This document shows, one piece after another, positions 26,501 to 38,100 of a stretch of DNA of 64,000 nucleotides (position 1 is the first letter of the stretch; every line of letters starts with the position of its first letter). Source of the stretch: Sipunculus nudus (Eukaryota; Annelida; Sipuncula; Golfingiida; Sipunculidae); contig CM049314.1 in NCBI GenBank assembly GCA_026874595.1, forward strand, positions 1,823,318 to 1,887,317, given 5' to 3'. Under the pieces are notes generated by a model that was not told the DNA's origin, searched no databases, and saw only the letters and a list, made by a program, of their open reading frames with translations. Made by a program: the position numbers and the translations under genes.

Positions 26501-27279
26501 GACAACTCGACGGCACGACGGCCGGACGGCCGGAGGACGACAAACAAAGGGTGTTCGCTATAGCTCAGACGACTTACAGCTAAAAAAGCAAGAATGGGTG
26601 GAAGAGTAAAAATTTAAGGTAGTGTCCCTGGAAAATACGCCTTCATTTCAAACCCACGCAAAAATGATTTAAAATGATTTATAATAACCTATAAAATATA
26701 GACATAATATAATATATAAACTAATTCTGGTAAAGGGTTCTTAATTTTAATTCATTTTCGGGTGATATTATCATGTGATATTATATTTTAGTGGGCTATT
26801 TTTTTAAATTGCGGTATCTAAAGCGCGTTTATGTATTGCTCTACAATTTTAATTCTTTCAATAAAAATAATTTGTAAATTAAAGAAAATCTTTTCAATTT
26901 CCACATATGGCACAATATCATTTCTCCTGCCATCAAGACTCACCTCGTCAGTAAATGCAATGGGACCTCTTCTATTTTTTGTGATATGTTTTTTATTGTG
27001 CGTTTAAAACAACAACCAAGCAGGTACACAAATAACGGTACATAGATATGCATTATAATCTATACCCAGGTCCAATTAAAGTATTATAGTCGTCCTTACA
27101 TTAGGACTTTCATTTCGGTAAATTTTCATTGAAATCATGGGTATTTCATAAGTATACATAAAGACAAGCATAAAGACAGGTATAGATAACACAGAATGAC
27201 ATTTTGATATTTGTCTGTGTAAACATACCTCATCATAAGTCATGGGCTGACTGGTCACAGGATCTGCTTTCGACGCCAT
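23548..27279 (-). CDS. PLAC8-family cysteine-rich protein, copy B (4 exons)
   Basis: Coding exons are 27229-27279, 25047-25230, 24318-24454 and 23548-23643; they join in phase to 155 residues. Donors are GTATGT, GTAAGT and GTATGA; acceptors are CAG, CAG and TAG. Residues 1-17 start MASKADPVTSQPM; about 18-65 are Pro/Gln-rich. The PLAC8 domain runs from about residue 65 to the end: W-TTGLCDCFSDCGVC, then LCGWCCPSCLACQVA, then a Cys triplet, R-V-K-L-R, and TCIMCCCTTCGICQMKRE. PLAC8/cornifelin proteins are small Cys-rich proteins often tied to membranes; the function here is unknown. An acceptor-like TTTTTGTAG 20 bp before the ATG suggests a non-coding 5' exon. A ladder element sits only a few bases upstream of the exon 2 acceptor. 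The exon chain is my own assembly and lacks transcript proof. Confidence 0.85.
23686..23805. repeat. 60-bp tandem duplication
   Basis: Two identical copies starting CATATGGTCATTTTATTTCC. Units A (270-340) and C have one copy, so the duplication is private to unit B. It lies in the last intron of PLAC8-like copy B. Confidence 0.97.
25237..26583. mobile_element. Ladder-type insertion in intron 1 of PLAC8-like copy B
   Basis: Unit C reads straight through (GATACTGAAGTAGAAAAGC), whereas B is interrupted after GATACTGAAGTA and resumes at AAAAAAGCAAGAATG. The insert contains about seven diverged tandem units of roughly 140-170 bp marked by ATACAATTTGTGCC and CAGGACCTCCCTGGATG. It ends in a GC-rich GACGGCCGGACGG patch and CGCTATAGCTCAGACGA. 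No transposase is visible. GCTATAGCTCAG words close many molluscan repeats, to my knowledge. Confidence 0.75.
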
Positions 27280-27407
27280 TGCTTTAAGAGACTACCACCT
27301 ACAAAAATAACATATAATAAGATTTAAGAATTTGTGGTATTAATTTTCATCATATCCGTGTCCGAACAGGTTAGCGCTCTCTCTTCCTTTATATGTATAG
27401 GATTAAA

Positions 27408-27490
27408 AATAGAAACCAGGCCCAACTGTGGACTCGAACCTGCAACCTGTGACACACAAGTCGGGCGTTCTACCGCTTCGCTTATAAAGC
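27408..27490 (-). repeat. tRNA-derived SINE head
   Basis: On the minus strand AAGCGAAGCGGTAGAACGCC resembles box A and GGTTCGAGTCC matches box B, about 35 bp apart, as in tRNA-related SINEs. The aligned part of unit C (39805-39830) has only a CT microsatellite here, so the copy is private to B. The arms do not allow a good cloverleaf, so it is not called a tRNA. Confidence 0.5.
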
Positions 27491-27699
27491 AAGTTTCACC
27501 AGCAAAGTCAATCAATACCCTTTTGTGTGTCTGATTATACACACACACACAAACACACACATATATATATATATTTATATCACTGTCCGTCTGTCTTAAT
27601 CTATATGTCCCTTTCTCTCCCTTTCTTAGTATGTAACCCTGGTTCTGTTTTTGTAGCTATATTTTGTAGCATAATTCTTTGTCTCTGTCTGTTTGTTGC

Positions 27700-28570
27700 T
27701 TGCCCGGAATCAAAGATTTCGGTAAGCATGTGGATCAGTTCTGTATGTTTGTCGGTGTGTCTGTCTGTAACGCTTTACAATATTCAACTAATCGCTCTCA
27801 AACTTACACAGTTGATAGGAAAGCATAACTGCTAGAAGCTTATAGTTATTAGTCAAAATAGATCAGGTCAAGGTCAAGGTCATCAAACAACATGTTTTTT
27901 TTTTCGTCACACTTCTTTAAGATTAGCCCTATCTTCAAAAACTCAGGCTCAATTTCTTCTCCTGGATCTTCTTCATCACTTAATTTAGTCGACTGGCCTT
28001 AACCTTGTGTCCACTTGTCAGTATGTCTGTCTGCTTGTAATCTGGTTTCAATCTTGTGACACTTTGTCAGTATGTCAGTCTGTTTGTCAGTTGTCTTCAA
28101 ATTCGCCTTTTTCATGGTTGTTGCGTCTCACATATAGCATTCTATAAGCCACAGTTTTGCAGGAATCATTGTGAAACTAGTACATCTTATGTCTTACACT
28201 ATTATTTCGAAGCAGATTTTTCATTTTCTGGATATGGCCGCTAGGACGCTCTGCACTGGAACCACTACAACATATCATGATTTACCCATATCTCCAAAAA
28301 TATAAACCTTAATTACATAAACTACAACTTGTTTTCTTATTATGCGTCTTCTCAAGAAACCTGGTTCAGTCATCTGGTCCCAATCTTGTGTCACTTTGTC
28401 GGTATGTCTGCTGTTTCTCGGATGTTGTCAGCTGAGTCTGCTTTTATGTGATATATATCGTTCAACAGGCCCAACTTTTCAGCGATCGCTCTGAAAGTCA
28501 CTCAATTGATAGAAAACCGAAGGTTTGTTCTGTCTGTCCCTCTGCCTGTCATTTCATCTTCGGGCAAGCG
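27700..28570. mobile_element. Unit B-specific repeat with GTCTGT and AGGTCA words
   Basis: Units B and C align on both sides (TATGTCCCTTTCTCTC near 27605 and 39928; CACTTAATATATCACTGGTG near 28668 and 40091), but B carries about 0.85 kb more. The extra DNA repeats GTCAGTATGTCTGTCTG words about 300 bp apart and has TCAAGGTCAAGGTCA near 27868. No coding frame is supported; exact ends are uncertain. Confidence 0.5.
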
Positions 28571-28689
28571 CTCGACCTATGATTGTTTAGTCTGTCTCTG
28601 TCTGTCCGTCTCTTCCTCCCTCTCCCTCTCTCTGTCTCTCGCGTGCGCGTCCTTCTTATCGTCTAATCACTTAATATATCACTGGTGAA

Positions 28690-30470
28690 ACTAATCCCAA
28701 GCTCGGATCTCACAAAAAGAACCAAGTCCTTGAAATGGTATTAATTTAAGAAAATTCCTATGGCCATAATCTTCATAGAAACATGATATTTGAGGGTATA
28801 TATCTTAACTACAATTAGATGATCAGCTTATTTATTAGATTATAAAATTTTAATTAAATTATAAAACGTTCATGTTTTGTGATATATAATGTAATCCATG
28901 GTGAAATGTCAGACCGGCTTTTTAGGAGAATGTTTCCATATTATCAGACTAATTTATGGATATGTCTTTGCTAATTTTGTATGGTATATTGCAGTTTTCA
29001 GGTATTTTTATCACTTTATAAATTCATTTATCCTGTATGTAACATTGTTGTATTATTAAATAGACAAGTGAAGAAGAATGTATGTGTAATATATAAACAC
29101 CGTATATCACTGCCGGGGTGGGGGGGGGGGGGGGGGGGGGGGTGGCGAGGGATGGTGTTGCTTTTACAGTCCCAACGTACAAATTCGGACCATTCCTAAA
29201 ATGTTGCAGACATTGTAAAATACATTAATTTAGGATATAAATTAAACATTGCTGTGTTATTTAACTTGCAAGTTTTTTGTTAAACAAGCAAGTTTTATTG
29301 GCCTTTCAATGGATTTGTCCCGAGCTCTTACGCTTTAAAGAAATCATGTAACCGGCCCTGTGTATGAAGTATAAAAGCGGATCCTGCGGGGGACTTACTG
29401 TTGTGACCAAACATCAGATAGGGGCAGTAAATTATTAAATGAATTTTTAACCACTCTAAAGTATACGTGATAAGATGTCTAAAAAATAGTCGCCCAGGTA
29501 CCTTACCCTCTTGTGTGGAACAGATGAGTGGAACAAGCACATGAAACATGTAGTCGTGTTTGCGCAGATTGATTGCATTCAGACCGATCGTTTTTATAGC
29601 TGTACAGCTTGCAGGCATTGTGATTTATTAGTTTGTGGTATTTGTGTAACCATGGTATGTCAAAGCCGGATACAGGTTAGATTCCAAGCAGGGGCATCAC
29701 ATCAAAATGATTACTAGTGTATGTAAACATGTAATTGAAAGTCTGTGTCTGACTACGTAGAAAGAAAGGTAACACGTTCAGCTCCCGAGGCAGCGGACAG
29801 ACAGAGTATATTTTGTTCTGTTTATACGCTGGCAATTTTAATGGCTATACCGAAAAGTTTGAAAAAAGGATGGCTGTGGGCGTCAATCCTCAAAATTAAC
29901 TCTTTGTGGTACCATTTCCCTTATATGTTAAGAGTTACTCTCTTTCCTGAGGTTGTATATATACACATAGGTCAATAGACCTTCAATGTTACTTTTTCCA
30001 CCATTTTAACATGTAGCCCCCCCCCCCCCCTTCACTCCTGAATCCGCTATTTGTATAAATGGATAGATTATATACCTTGCGCAGCCTGAGCTTCACTGCC
30101 TTTGTCTTGTTGTCACTTCTTTGAACATTTGTGATGTTGGGGTAAAAGTAAAGCGTTAAGACAATATGACAATACGTATACAACAAAATTGATCATCTTG
30201 ATCATTTTTGCCACAGTTAGTGCAAAACATTGTGGAAAAAAAATGAAACTTTTTCAAGTGAGATGGTAATATCCCTTGAACTAAGAGATTAAGAGATTTC
30301 ATTTTCACTTTTTTAATACTTATTTGTGTTTTTATTTGCCTCACAACGCAAACTCTACAGCACTTATTCCCGAGAAACTGTTGGGGGGGGGGGGGGGCTA
30401 CTTGGGTCAGGGAAGTCATCATTATATTTGGGTTCTTATGCGGATACAAGGTTGTTAGTTTCACTTCGTG
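28690..30470. other. Unit B intergenic DNA, no gene seen
   Basis: Aligns in blocks with unit C (40110-43300) and unit A (14040-14800). It contains a G-run at 29120-29142, a C-run near 30019-30032 and a G-run near 30383-30397. A splice-donor-like GAGGGTAAGG, in minus orientation near 29506, is shared with C (near 42370), but the frame before it is not conserved. Confidence 0.55.
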
Positions 30471-30473
30471 TAC

Positions 30474-30564
30474 TACGGATCTGTTTCGTGAATACGGATC
30501 TGTTTCGTGAATACAGCTGAGGAGTGAGCGGGCTGGTCAGCTGTACTCACGAAACAGATCTGTA
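30474..30564. repeat. 19-bp tandem duplication and 28-bp-arm stem-loop
   Basis: TACGGATCTGTTTCGTGAA occurs twice in tandem (30474 and 30493). The second copy starts a 28-nt arm (30493-30520) that pairs with 30537-30564 with two mismatches around a 16-nt loop. An (AT)n tract follows at once. It is not seen in units A or C. The total of about 72 nt is microRNA-precursor-like in size, but nothing else supports that role. Confidence 0.85.
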
Positions 30565-30566
30565 TA

Positions 30567-30568
<2 letters not shown>

Positions 30569-30611
<43 letters not shown>
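30569..30611. repeat. (AT)n microsatellite
   Basis: Simple tract directly after the stem-loop. Confidence 0.97.
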
Positions 30612-30614
<3 letters not shown>

Positions 30615-31319
30615 CTATGGCCTTATGAAAAAGATAATTGTCTGCATGGTAGTACAATAATATATCTATATATATATTCCGTTGATGAACCTCATTTTAT
30701 TAAAATATATACCAGTTTAACTCCATACCCTATTCGTTGATAAGATTCTTTAGCATGGTCAAGAGAGCCAATGGGTATTTTAAACAGAAAAGTTATTCCT
30801 AACATAAATTGTATGTTTTTTTTTCTTTAATACCTTCCATCGCTGTATATTATTTGGTTAGTAAAACTGGCATGCTTTGCGGAATGTAACAATATGTCCG
30901 CTGGTTGACGCAACAGTTGTTGCTACTGAAATATAGTCAATTAAGTAGCCTAAGCATCCATGGGTACACCGTGAATACAATTGATTATCATTGACTTAAC
31001 TTATATTTCTACAATTATGGACTTATGAATAATGCCCATTCTCAGTGACTTACCGTAACCAAGACACGCCTTCAAATGAAGTAACATTAAGCCCGGTCCT
31101 CGCTCGCGTTGCTATGTCAACCATACCAACTTTAGGTCAACAGAGGTCACCTTCCGCAAAATGGAATAAAAAGCTGTCGTATTGGGTGAGCCAGAGCGAG
31201 GCTAGGTATAAATAATGTATGTTTAGACAGGTAGGCGTGAAACCTTTGGAATACACCTAAGACTGCTCAGGAAAGACTTGTGGTTCTTCCTTTATATAGT
31301 AGCCGTTCACTACTAGGTC

Positions 31320-32540
31320 AACACTCAATATTGATGTGCTTCATATAAAAAAGATACCCTTTGTGCATCAGTTTAGGAAAATCCTCACGCCTAGCCTCTT
31401 GCAAGTAACGTCAGGTTATTTATATTTAGCTCAGGTAGCTTTTATTCATGCTGAGCTATAGCGATGACCCTTTGTCCGCCCAACTATTAGGACACAAATC
31501 GTAACCGATGAACCTAAAAACTTCTTAATTAAGATCTTGGAGGTCAATGTTAAATCTCCTCAGAAACTTGACATTAGATATTAGATCACTACGAGAAATA
31601 TCGTTCGAGCAATGGGGTTTGTTTGTGCCCCCACGAATAATTTAAAAAATGATACAAAAGATCGAGTATCTAAATAATTAAAGCAGGGATTGCCATTATT
31701 CTTGTTTTGCTAATTGATCTTAGAAAATTTCATCAGCTTCCTAAGAATGACGGCGCTACTTGTATCTTTTTCTTCTCATTTTACACTTTTATTTTTGAGA
31801 CCATCAAATGACAGCAATCGTATCCGTTTCTTAGCTGTTCTGAAATATAGTGTCCTAAAAACTTAAATGGTTTTTAATCATGATCATTGATATTAGTTCT
31901 TGAAGACTGGTGGTGCCATCTTTTTTTTTATTTTTCATGCATTTTTCCCTGTAATTTTAAACTGCTAAATAAAATAGATTGTATCAGTATCTCTACTGTG
32001 GTTTCATGAAGTGCCCTACCAAAATCTCAAAAACGTGGCCTTGACATTTTAAAATGTTTATGAACCAAATAACCTTGAAGCCTGAAGTCCTGGATATTTT
32101 GTTCTCAAATTTGAGACACAAGTTGTTTAAACAAAGTTCTCAGATGAAATGGAAAATATTGACCATGGCTGGGATTCTCCAGGTCAAATCAGCTGAATTA
32201 TCTTTAGGATTTGTTGTGAACGTTTGTTCCCATATTCGATACATCAATAGTTACCGCCATGTTCTCAGATGAGATTAAAAGCTGGTAAACTTGACCATCA
32301 TCTTAAAGGTTAAATCTGCCGAAATACATGAATAAAACTTTTGAAGTACTGCCTAATTGTTTCTTCAAATTCCATACATCAGTTGTTTCCGCCATATTCT
32401 TAGAATAGTTTAAAAAAAAAGGAAACCTTGACATCGATCAGGTCAAATCTACAAAATATTGAATAACTGGGACCCTATAAATTTTTAATATTGAATTTAA
32501 CAAACAAGTTATTTCCACAGTGCTCATCGATGAAAAATTA
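31320..32540. mobile_element. Second ladder-type insertion in unit B
   Basis: This DNA is not present between the flanks aligned in unit A. It starts with AGCTCAGGTAGCT and GCTGAGCTATAGCGATGACC, the reverse orientation of the words that end the 25237-26583 insert. It then has about three diverged units of roughly 155 bp (CATACATCA-GTT-CCGCCAT-TTCT, GGTCAAATC). No open frame with a known domain. Confidence 0.6.
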
Positions 32541-32681
32541 CCGTTTTTGTTATATTATTTATAATGCTCGTATTTATCTTATCTATGTTCCTGCTATTTA
32601 TTTTATCTATAATGCTGTTGACCCTATGCTGGTCAGATGATTTTGTGGATATTATCAGTATCAGTGGCAGACCGGCACAAA

Positions 32682-32684
<3 letters not shown>

Positions 32685-32729
<45 letters not shown>
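32685..32729. repeat. (AT)n microsatellite
   Basis: Dinucleotide tract; the aligned tract in unit A (20322-20339) is much shorter. Confidence 0.97.
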
Positions 32730-32731
<2 letters not shown>

Positions 32732-33654
32732 TTTATTTAGACTGGCAGGTTCATCCAACCTTATATATTAATACAATTGATATACATCAGACAAGAGTAA
32801 TCCTGTTTGAACTCTGTTACCAATAGATACTTCATATATTTATTCATTTATTAATTGGTTATTGTAGAGAATAAATCTAAATTCTGTTTTATATGTCTGT
32901 TGCTTTCTTTATCGTGTATAGCCACGCCATCTGCAATGGCAAAGGTAATGTACTACCTGCATGTACAGGATGCTAACATTGATTTATTCAGTTCCAAATT
33001 CAACACTTTCAGCTAATCATGCGGTCTCATTTTGTATATGTATATATTTAATAAACATTTTATTTTCTTTATTTCTGTACAAAGCTTCACTGAACGATAA
33101 AGAAATTGTATAGAATACATTGATACTTATACATTAATATGTGTTACTTGATTGCAAATACAGGAATGCCAATATAACTGCTTACATAAACGCCCAACAA
33201 AACAGAAAATCCAAACATATGATTTATTGTGTACCTTGCCATACATGTAAAACATATTATATATTTATCTGATGTCACAGGTCAGCTGCAGTACAAACAC
33301 GGACCTTACACCAGTGACTGGGCCACGACATTGACCGGGACAAAGAAATTGTTTTATCTCAAATTGTCGCAATACGTTTGAATATATATATATAAATACG
33401 CCTGATGTTGCTGACAGGTAAACCAACCAGGCAAATCAGTAACGAGTCGAGGAAAAGCATAATACCTAGGCCCCCTGGCGGAGGTATGATTATTTATAAA
33501 GTAATTATGTAGATGCAGAATAATACGCAAATATCACAGACCAACTATTATTGGATGAATAATGAATAATGAAATAACCCGGAAAATGCATGTGCATATT
33601 ATACCGGTTAAAAGCAAATAGTAGATATGACCTGTATGTTCAGCAGATGTCAAG

Positions 33655-34490
33655 TTAAGGCAAGATAAAACCATGAAAAAAATACACGATAAGGACATTA
33701 AATAGTTCTTACTTTAACAACAACGGAATAAAATATACGATAAGGGCATGAAATGTTTCTTACTATAACAACCGCTAAATAAAATATACGATAAGGGCAT
33801 GAAATGGTTCTCACTAACAGCCACGGCAAAAATATACGATAAGGGCATGAAATAGTTCTTACTATAACAACCACGGAAAAAATATAATATAAGGGCATTA
33901 AATGGTTCTTACTATAACAACCACGGAAAAAAAATAATATAAGGGCATTAAATGGTTCTTACTATAACAACCACGGAAAAAATATAATATAAGGGCATTA
34001 AATGGTTCTTACTATAACAATCACGGAAAAAAAATAATATAAGGGCATTAAATGGTTCTTACTATAACAACCACGGAAAAAATAAAATAAGGGCATTAAA
34101 TGGTTCTTACTATAACAATCACGGAAAAAAAATAATATAAGGGCATTAAATGGTTCTTACTATAACAACCACGGAAAAAATATATTATAAGGGCATTAAA
34201 TGGTTCTTACTATAACAATCACGGAAAAAAAGATTTAAAATAAGGGCATGCAAAGGTTCTTACTATAGCAACCACGTAAAAATAAACGATAAGGGTATGA
34301 AATGGTTCTTAATATGACAACCAGGGGAAAAATATACGATAAAGGCATTAAATGGTTCTTAGTATAACAATCACGGAAAAAAATATACGATAAGGGCATG
34401 AAATGGTCCTTACTATAACAACCACGGAAAAATATTTTATAAGGGCATGCAGTGGTTTTTACTATAACAACAACGGAAAATGGTTCATTC
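33655..34490. repeat. 50-bp tandem array, about 16 copies
   Basis: AAGGGCATTAAATGGTTCTT recurs every 50 bp (33891, 33941 and so on), with AACAACCACGGAAAAAA between. The middle copies are nearly identical and the edge copies diverged. The aligned array in unit A (22190-22370) has three to four units. Confidence 0.95.
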
Positions 34491-34657
34491 TATAACACTG
34501 TTTATTTTAAAACAACATTAATTTTAAGGAAACTACATCATTAAGTATAATTTTCTCCTCTTCCAGTAAATCAGTGACTGAACATTTGCCCTATATGAAT
34601 TGTATATTGTAAAAAGTATATACAATCTTGGATATATAAAGACTCCCGGAAGAGCTG

Positions 34658-34661
<4 letters not shown>

Positions 34662-34709
<48 letters not shown>
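34662..34709. repeat. (AT)n microsatellite
   Basis: Occupies the position where unit A has the 39-bp-arm hairpin. Confidence 0.97.
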
Positions 34710-34712
<3 letters not shown>

Positions 34713-35174
34713 TGAAAATTATAGTTCAACAGAAATAAGAAATAACAGTGAAATCGTATGAAAACACACTCAGTGTGAATACCATGGCTTCAGATCGTAA
34801 TATGAATAAAACCTCCAGACGGCTACGCTGTTATATATAATATAAATAGATCATATTCCAATAATTTTATATCTGCAAGATCACATCAAATAGCAAACAA
34901 GAGTGTTAGCTAGAATATAAAAAAAATGTACTAGAGAGTTAAGGATAATTTTCATAATACAATGACCATGGGGCAATTTTAGTACTTTATGCTATGACTT
35001 AACATTTTTTTTTCAAACACGGATTTTGGCAATCAATGTCTCTGAGAGGACTGTGTACAGATACATCAGGACTATGGTATCAATAACAGTTAATGAGCCT
35101 AAAGTGGCGCTGCAGATTGTATAATAGAATTGCCTCTTCTTGTTTGATCAATCGGGAATTTGTCAGCCCTATGT

Positions 35175-38100
35175 TTAACACATTCCTCGATTTTTCATTT
35201 CTCGCTTCATCTGACAGATGCCGCAAGTTGTACAACAGCACATGATGCAAGTGTCGTTACCAATGGTGCCCTAAAAATAGAAACAAAGGAAAGGGGTTAT
35301 CTTTAAATGAAGCATATGGTCTTTTTATTGCCATACATTATCTATTACGTAGATATTGAGAATGTAATTTAATAAAACATCTTGTTGAAATAGTAGGTTT
35401 TTGTCATCATTTTTTTCAGACAAATAAAATTTACTTTTAAAAATTCTAATGTAATAGTATACGACTGAATCTTCCAAACTTTACGTATCTTCGTATGTTA
35501 AAAGTTATGGAAATATTTCTCATTCTTTCATATTAAAAAGATGACTGTGTATGGTACAAAAATAAACAGATGCTTTTTTTCAACAGGACACTGGATTGAA
35601 ATACAGAAATAAATATAAGACGACTGAATCTGTATGTAAGACATACTTTGACTCAGCAAACTATCAGTGTGACCTCATTTAATATTTCACAAGAGATCTC
35701 ACCTAAAACTGTGTGAACTTTAAATTATAACTTTTCAATTCAACATTTAGTGACATGATATTACTGACTTAGTTTTAGATGGTAATTTGAGTAGATGGAT
35801 GAAGGTTGCGTGCACCAACTAATTATTAATCATAACTGAATATTTAAAAAATGAGAAATAATTGGTTTGTCCATACCGTAATGCCGAGCATGGTCCTGAG
35901 CTTGACCCTCATTGCCGTGACGTCACCACAGCAAAAAGGCGTGCAGAATGGCTCCCCCATGTCAGCAGCCACCTGACAGGCCAGACAGCTAGGACAGCAC
36001 CAGCCACACAGACCTGTAGCAACAAGAGACTGGTCTACTTTCCTGCTAGATTAGGTCTGAAGAACATCTCTGGGAGATCACAAAAACAAATTGTTTAAAG
36101 TCCCATTAGTAGGATGGAGGTGTAAAGAAAAGACTGCATGGCTTCTGTCTCAAGAACATTTTGGTTAAGATACCTAGACCAGGGTGGTTTGGATCTCATG
36201 AATGGGCTGGTTAATATTTCATCAAGAGGCTGGTTAGGGACTAAAGTAGAGGCTGATTAAGGACAAAAGAACAGACTGGTTACTGTCTCAAAAACAGGAT
36301 GGTCGAGTCTTAAGAACAGATTGTTAAGGGTCTAAAGAAGCAGAAGTGGTTCCGGCGGGGGGGGGGGGGAGGCTGTAACCTTTTTAAGGGTATTCAGACC
36401 AAATTTTACTGCCTGCCCCCCCCCCCCCCCCTTCCGGACCAGGGAACCTCTGCTTAGTTTTTTTTGTTGGTCCTCCTGGGTTGGACCCCCGCCCCCTTTT
36501 CCTTAATCCTGGATCCGCCCCGGAGAAGGACTGAAGAAGGACTGAAGAGAATGTCAGTTAAGATCAAAAGAAAAGACTGGTTAAATCTAAGACTCAAAAT
36601 CTTAGGAACAACCTATTAAATAAAAAAAAAGAACTTTGTTTTATTTGTTTCTTTCACATTATTTTGTTTAACGTTTTGCCGCGTGTTGTCGTCATGGTTG
36701 TGTCTTGAAGCAAGGTCCTTGTTAAAAAACCTTACTATAAACAAGAACTTGTATATTTCTTACTATATTATCCATTTTTTACTCATTCCGCATATGCACT
36801 TCCCTCCGTTCTCAATTGCTGTATCCGCCCCTGTTAATTATCAAAGAAATATACACTTACACACGCCGCAGTCAGAGAAGCAGTCACAGAGACCCGTGGT
36901 CCAAGGTCGCATGTTCTGGGGGTAGGGTAATTGCGGTTCATTTGCGGTCTGGTTCACTTGGACGATAGTTGTGGTAGGTTGTGGGACAAAGGCGGGCGCC
37001 TGAGGCTGTGGGTACGGCGCTGGTGGCTGAGACACCTGTGGATACTGAAGTAGAAAAGCAAAAAAATGATGAAAGAGTAAAAAACATATGGTAGTATTCC
37101 TGGCAAATACGTCTGCATTTGAAACCAACCCAATGGTTATTAAAAATAAATATTAACCTATGGAATATAGATATAATATACTGTAGAATTGGTTAATTTG
37201 GCGTGTCTGGAATTTCGGGCATTCCATTTAACAGCTTTAGCACAGTTGGAACTTTCGCGCAAATTAGTGTTTATAGGAAACTCATTTTGTATATAATTAT
37301 TTAAACGTTTATATAAAAGACAGGTTTGTAGCTGCCTTCCACCTAACAAGCTTCGGGTGACCGCGAATAGGCCTACATGCTACAGGTGGCCGAGTACCGT
37401 GACCGCAAGGTGTAAACAATACGTCATTGACCGGGACTATCCCCGTTTGGTGATGCAATAGTACTGCATACAGCCACGTTATTTGACATCTCAGTAAGTG
37501 GTATAATTGCTCAACAACAATAACTATGATTACTAATTAGAAGAAGCCCTCTAAGTGTGAATAACAAACAGAGCTGACAACAATCGCGGCTGGCTCTTGA
37601 CTCGGTCGTACTTCAAAAACTATTGGGAAGCGGGTTCTGGAGGCCTTCAAAGGCTACTAATTTCACTATTGTCCCTACAAAACACTGTAAATTGGGGGGG
37701 GGGGGAATTTCAGCTGAGGTATCACTTACTGAAAACTCTATGACAACATCACAACTCTAACATCCTGGTTAAAGAACCCTCAACTCAAATGACCCCGCAT
37801 GGAGGAATTACCAGACCCACGTGACTTGTGTCAGGAGAAAGGCTGCAGTCTATCAAGCGGCGGTGATCGCATCGAAATAACTCGTGTTCTTTATTTAGCG
37901 CAAATCTAGCTCCAGCTAAAAGCTCGAAAATTAAAACCCCGCTTAGAAAACCAATTCCACAGTAATATTTTTTTAAAATTATTTTTAAAAACAAACAAAA
38001 TACACATACAATGTATAGCAAACATGAAAAGGAAACTACGGCAACTACAAATACATTCACTGGACATAAAAAAATACATCGCATCAACAAAAAATTACTC

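Larger units (their letters stand above)
23388..35027. repeat. Segmental duplication unit B
   Basis: An 11.64-kb unit starting at TTGGCAATCA and ending where the same sequence recurs at 35028. It holds the intact PLAC8-like copy B and private insertions at about 25237-26583, 27408-27490, 27700-28570, 30474-30564 and 31320-32540. Confidence 0.8.

Noticed and set aside
26920-26960. Possible micro-exon (ATTGCATTTACTGACGAG before GTGAGT) between exons 1 and 2 of PLAC8-like copy B, also at 3450 in A
   Set aside because: Any AG acceptor gives a length not divisible by three, copy C lacks the region, and exons 1 and 2 already join in phase.
27408-27490. A functional tRNA gene
   Set aside because: Box A and box B are present but the acceptor and anticodon stems do not pair, and the copy is an insertion private to unit B; a SINE head is more likely.
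29328-29618. Minus-strand frame INLRKHDYMF...STQEG followed by a GTAAGG donor, also seen in unit C
   Set aside because: B and C differ at many residues, unit A lacks the segment, and no acceptor or domain supports an exon; shared ancestry of the units explains the similarity.
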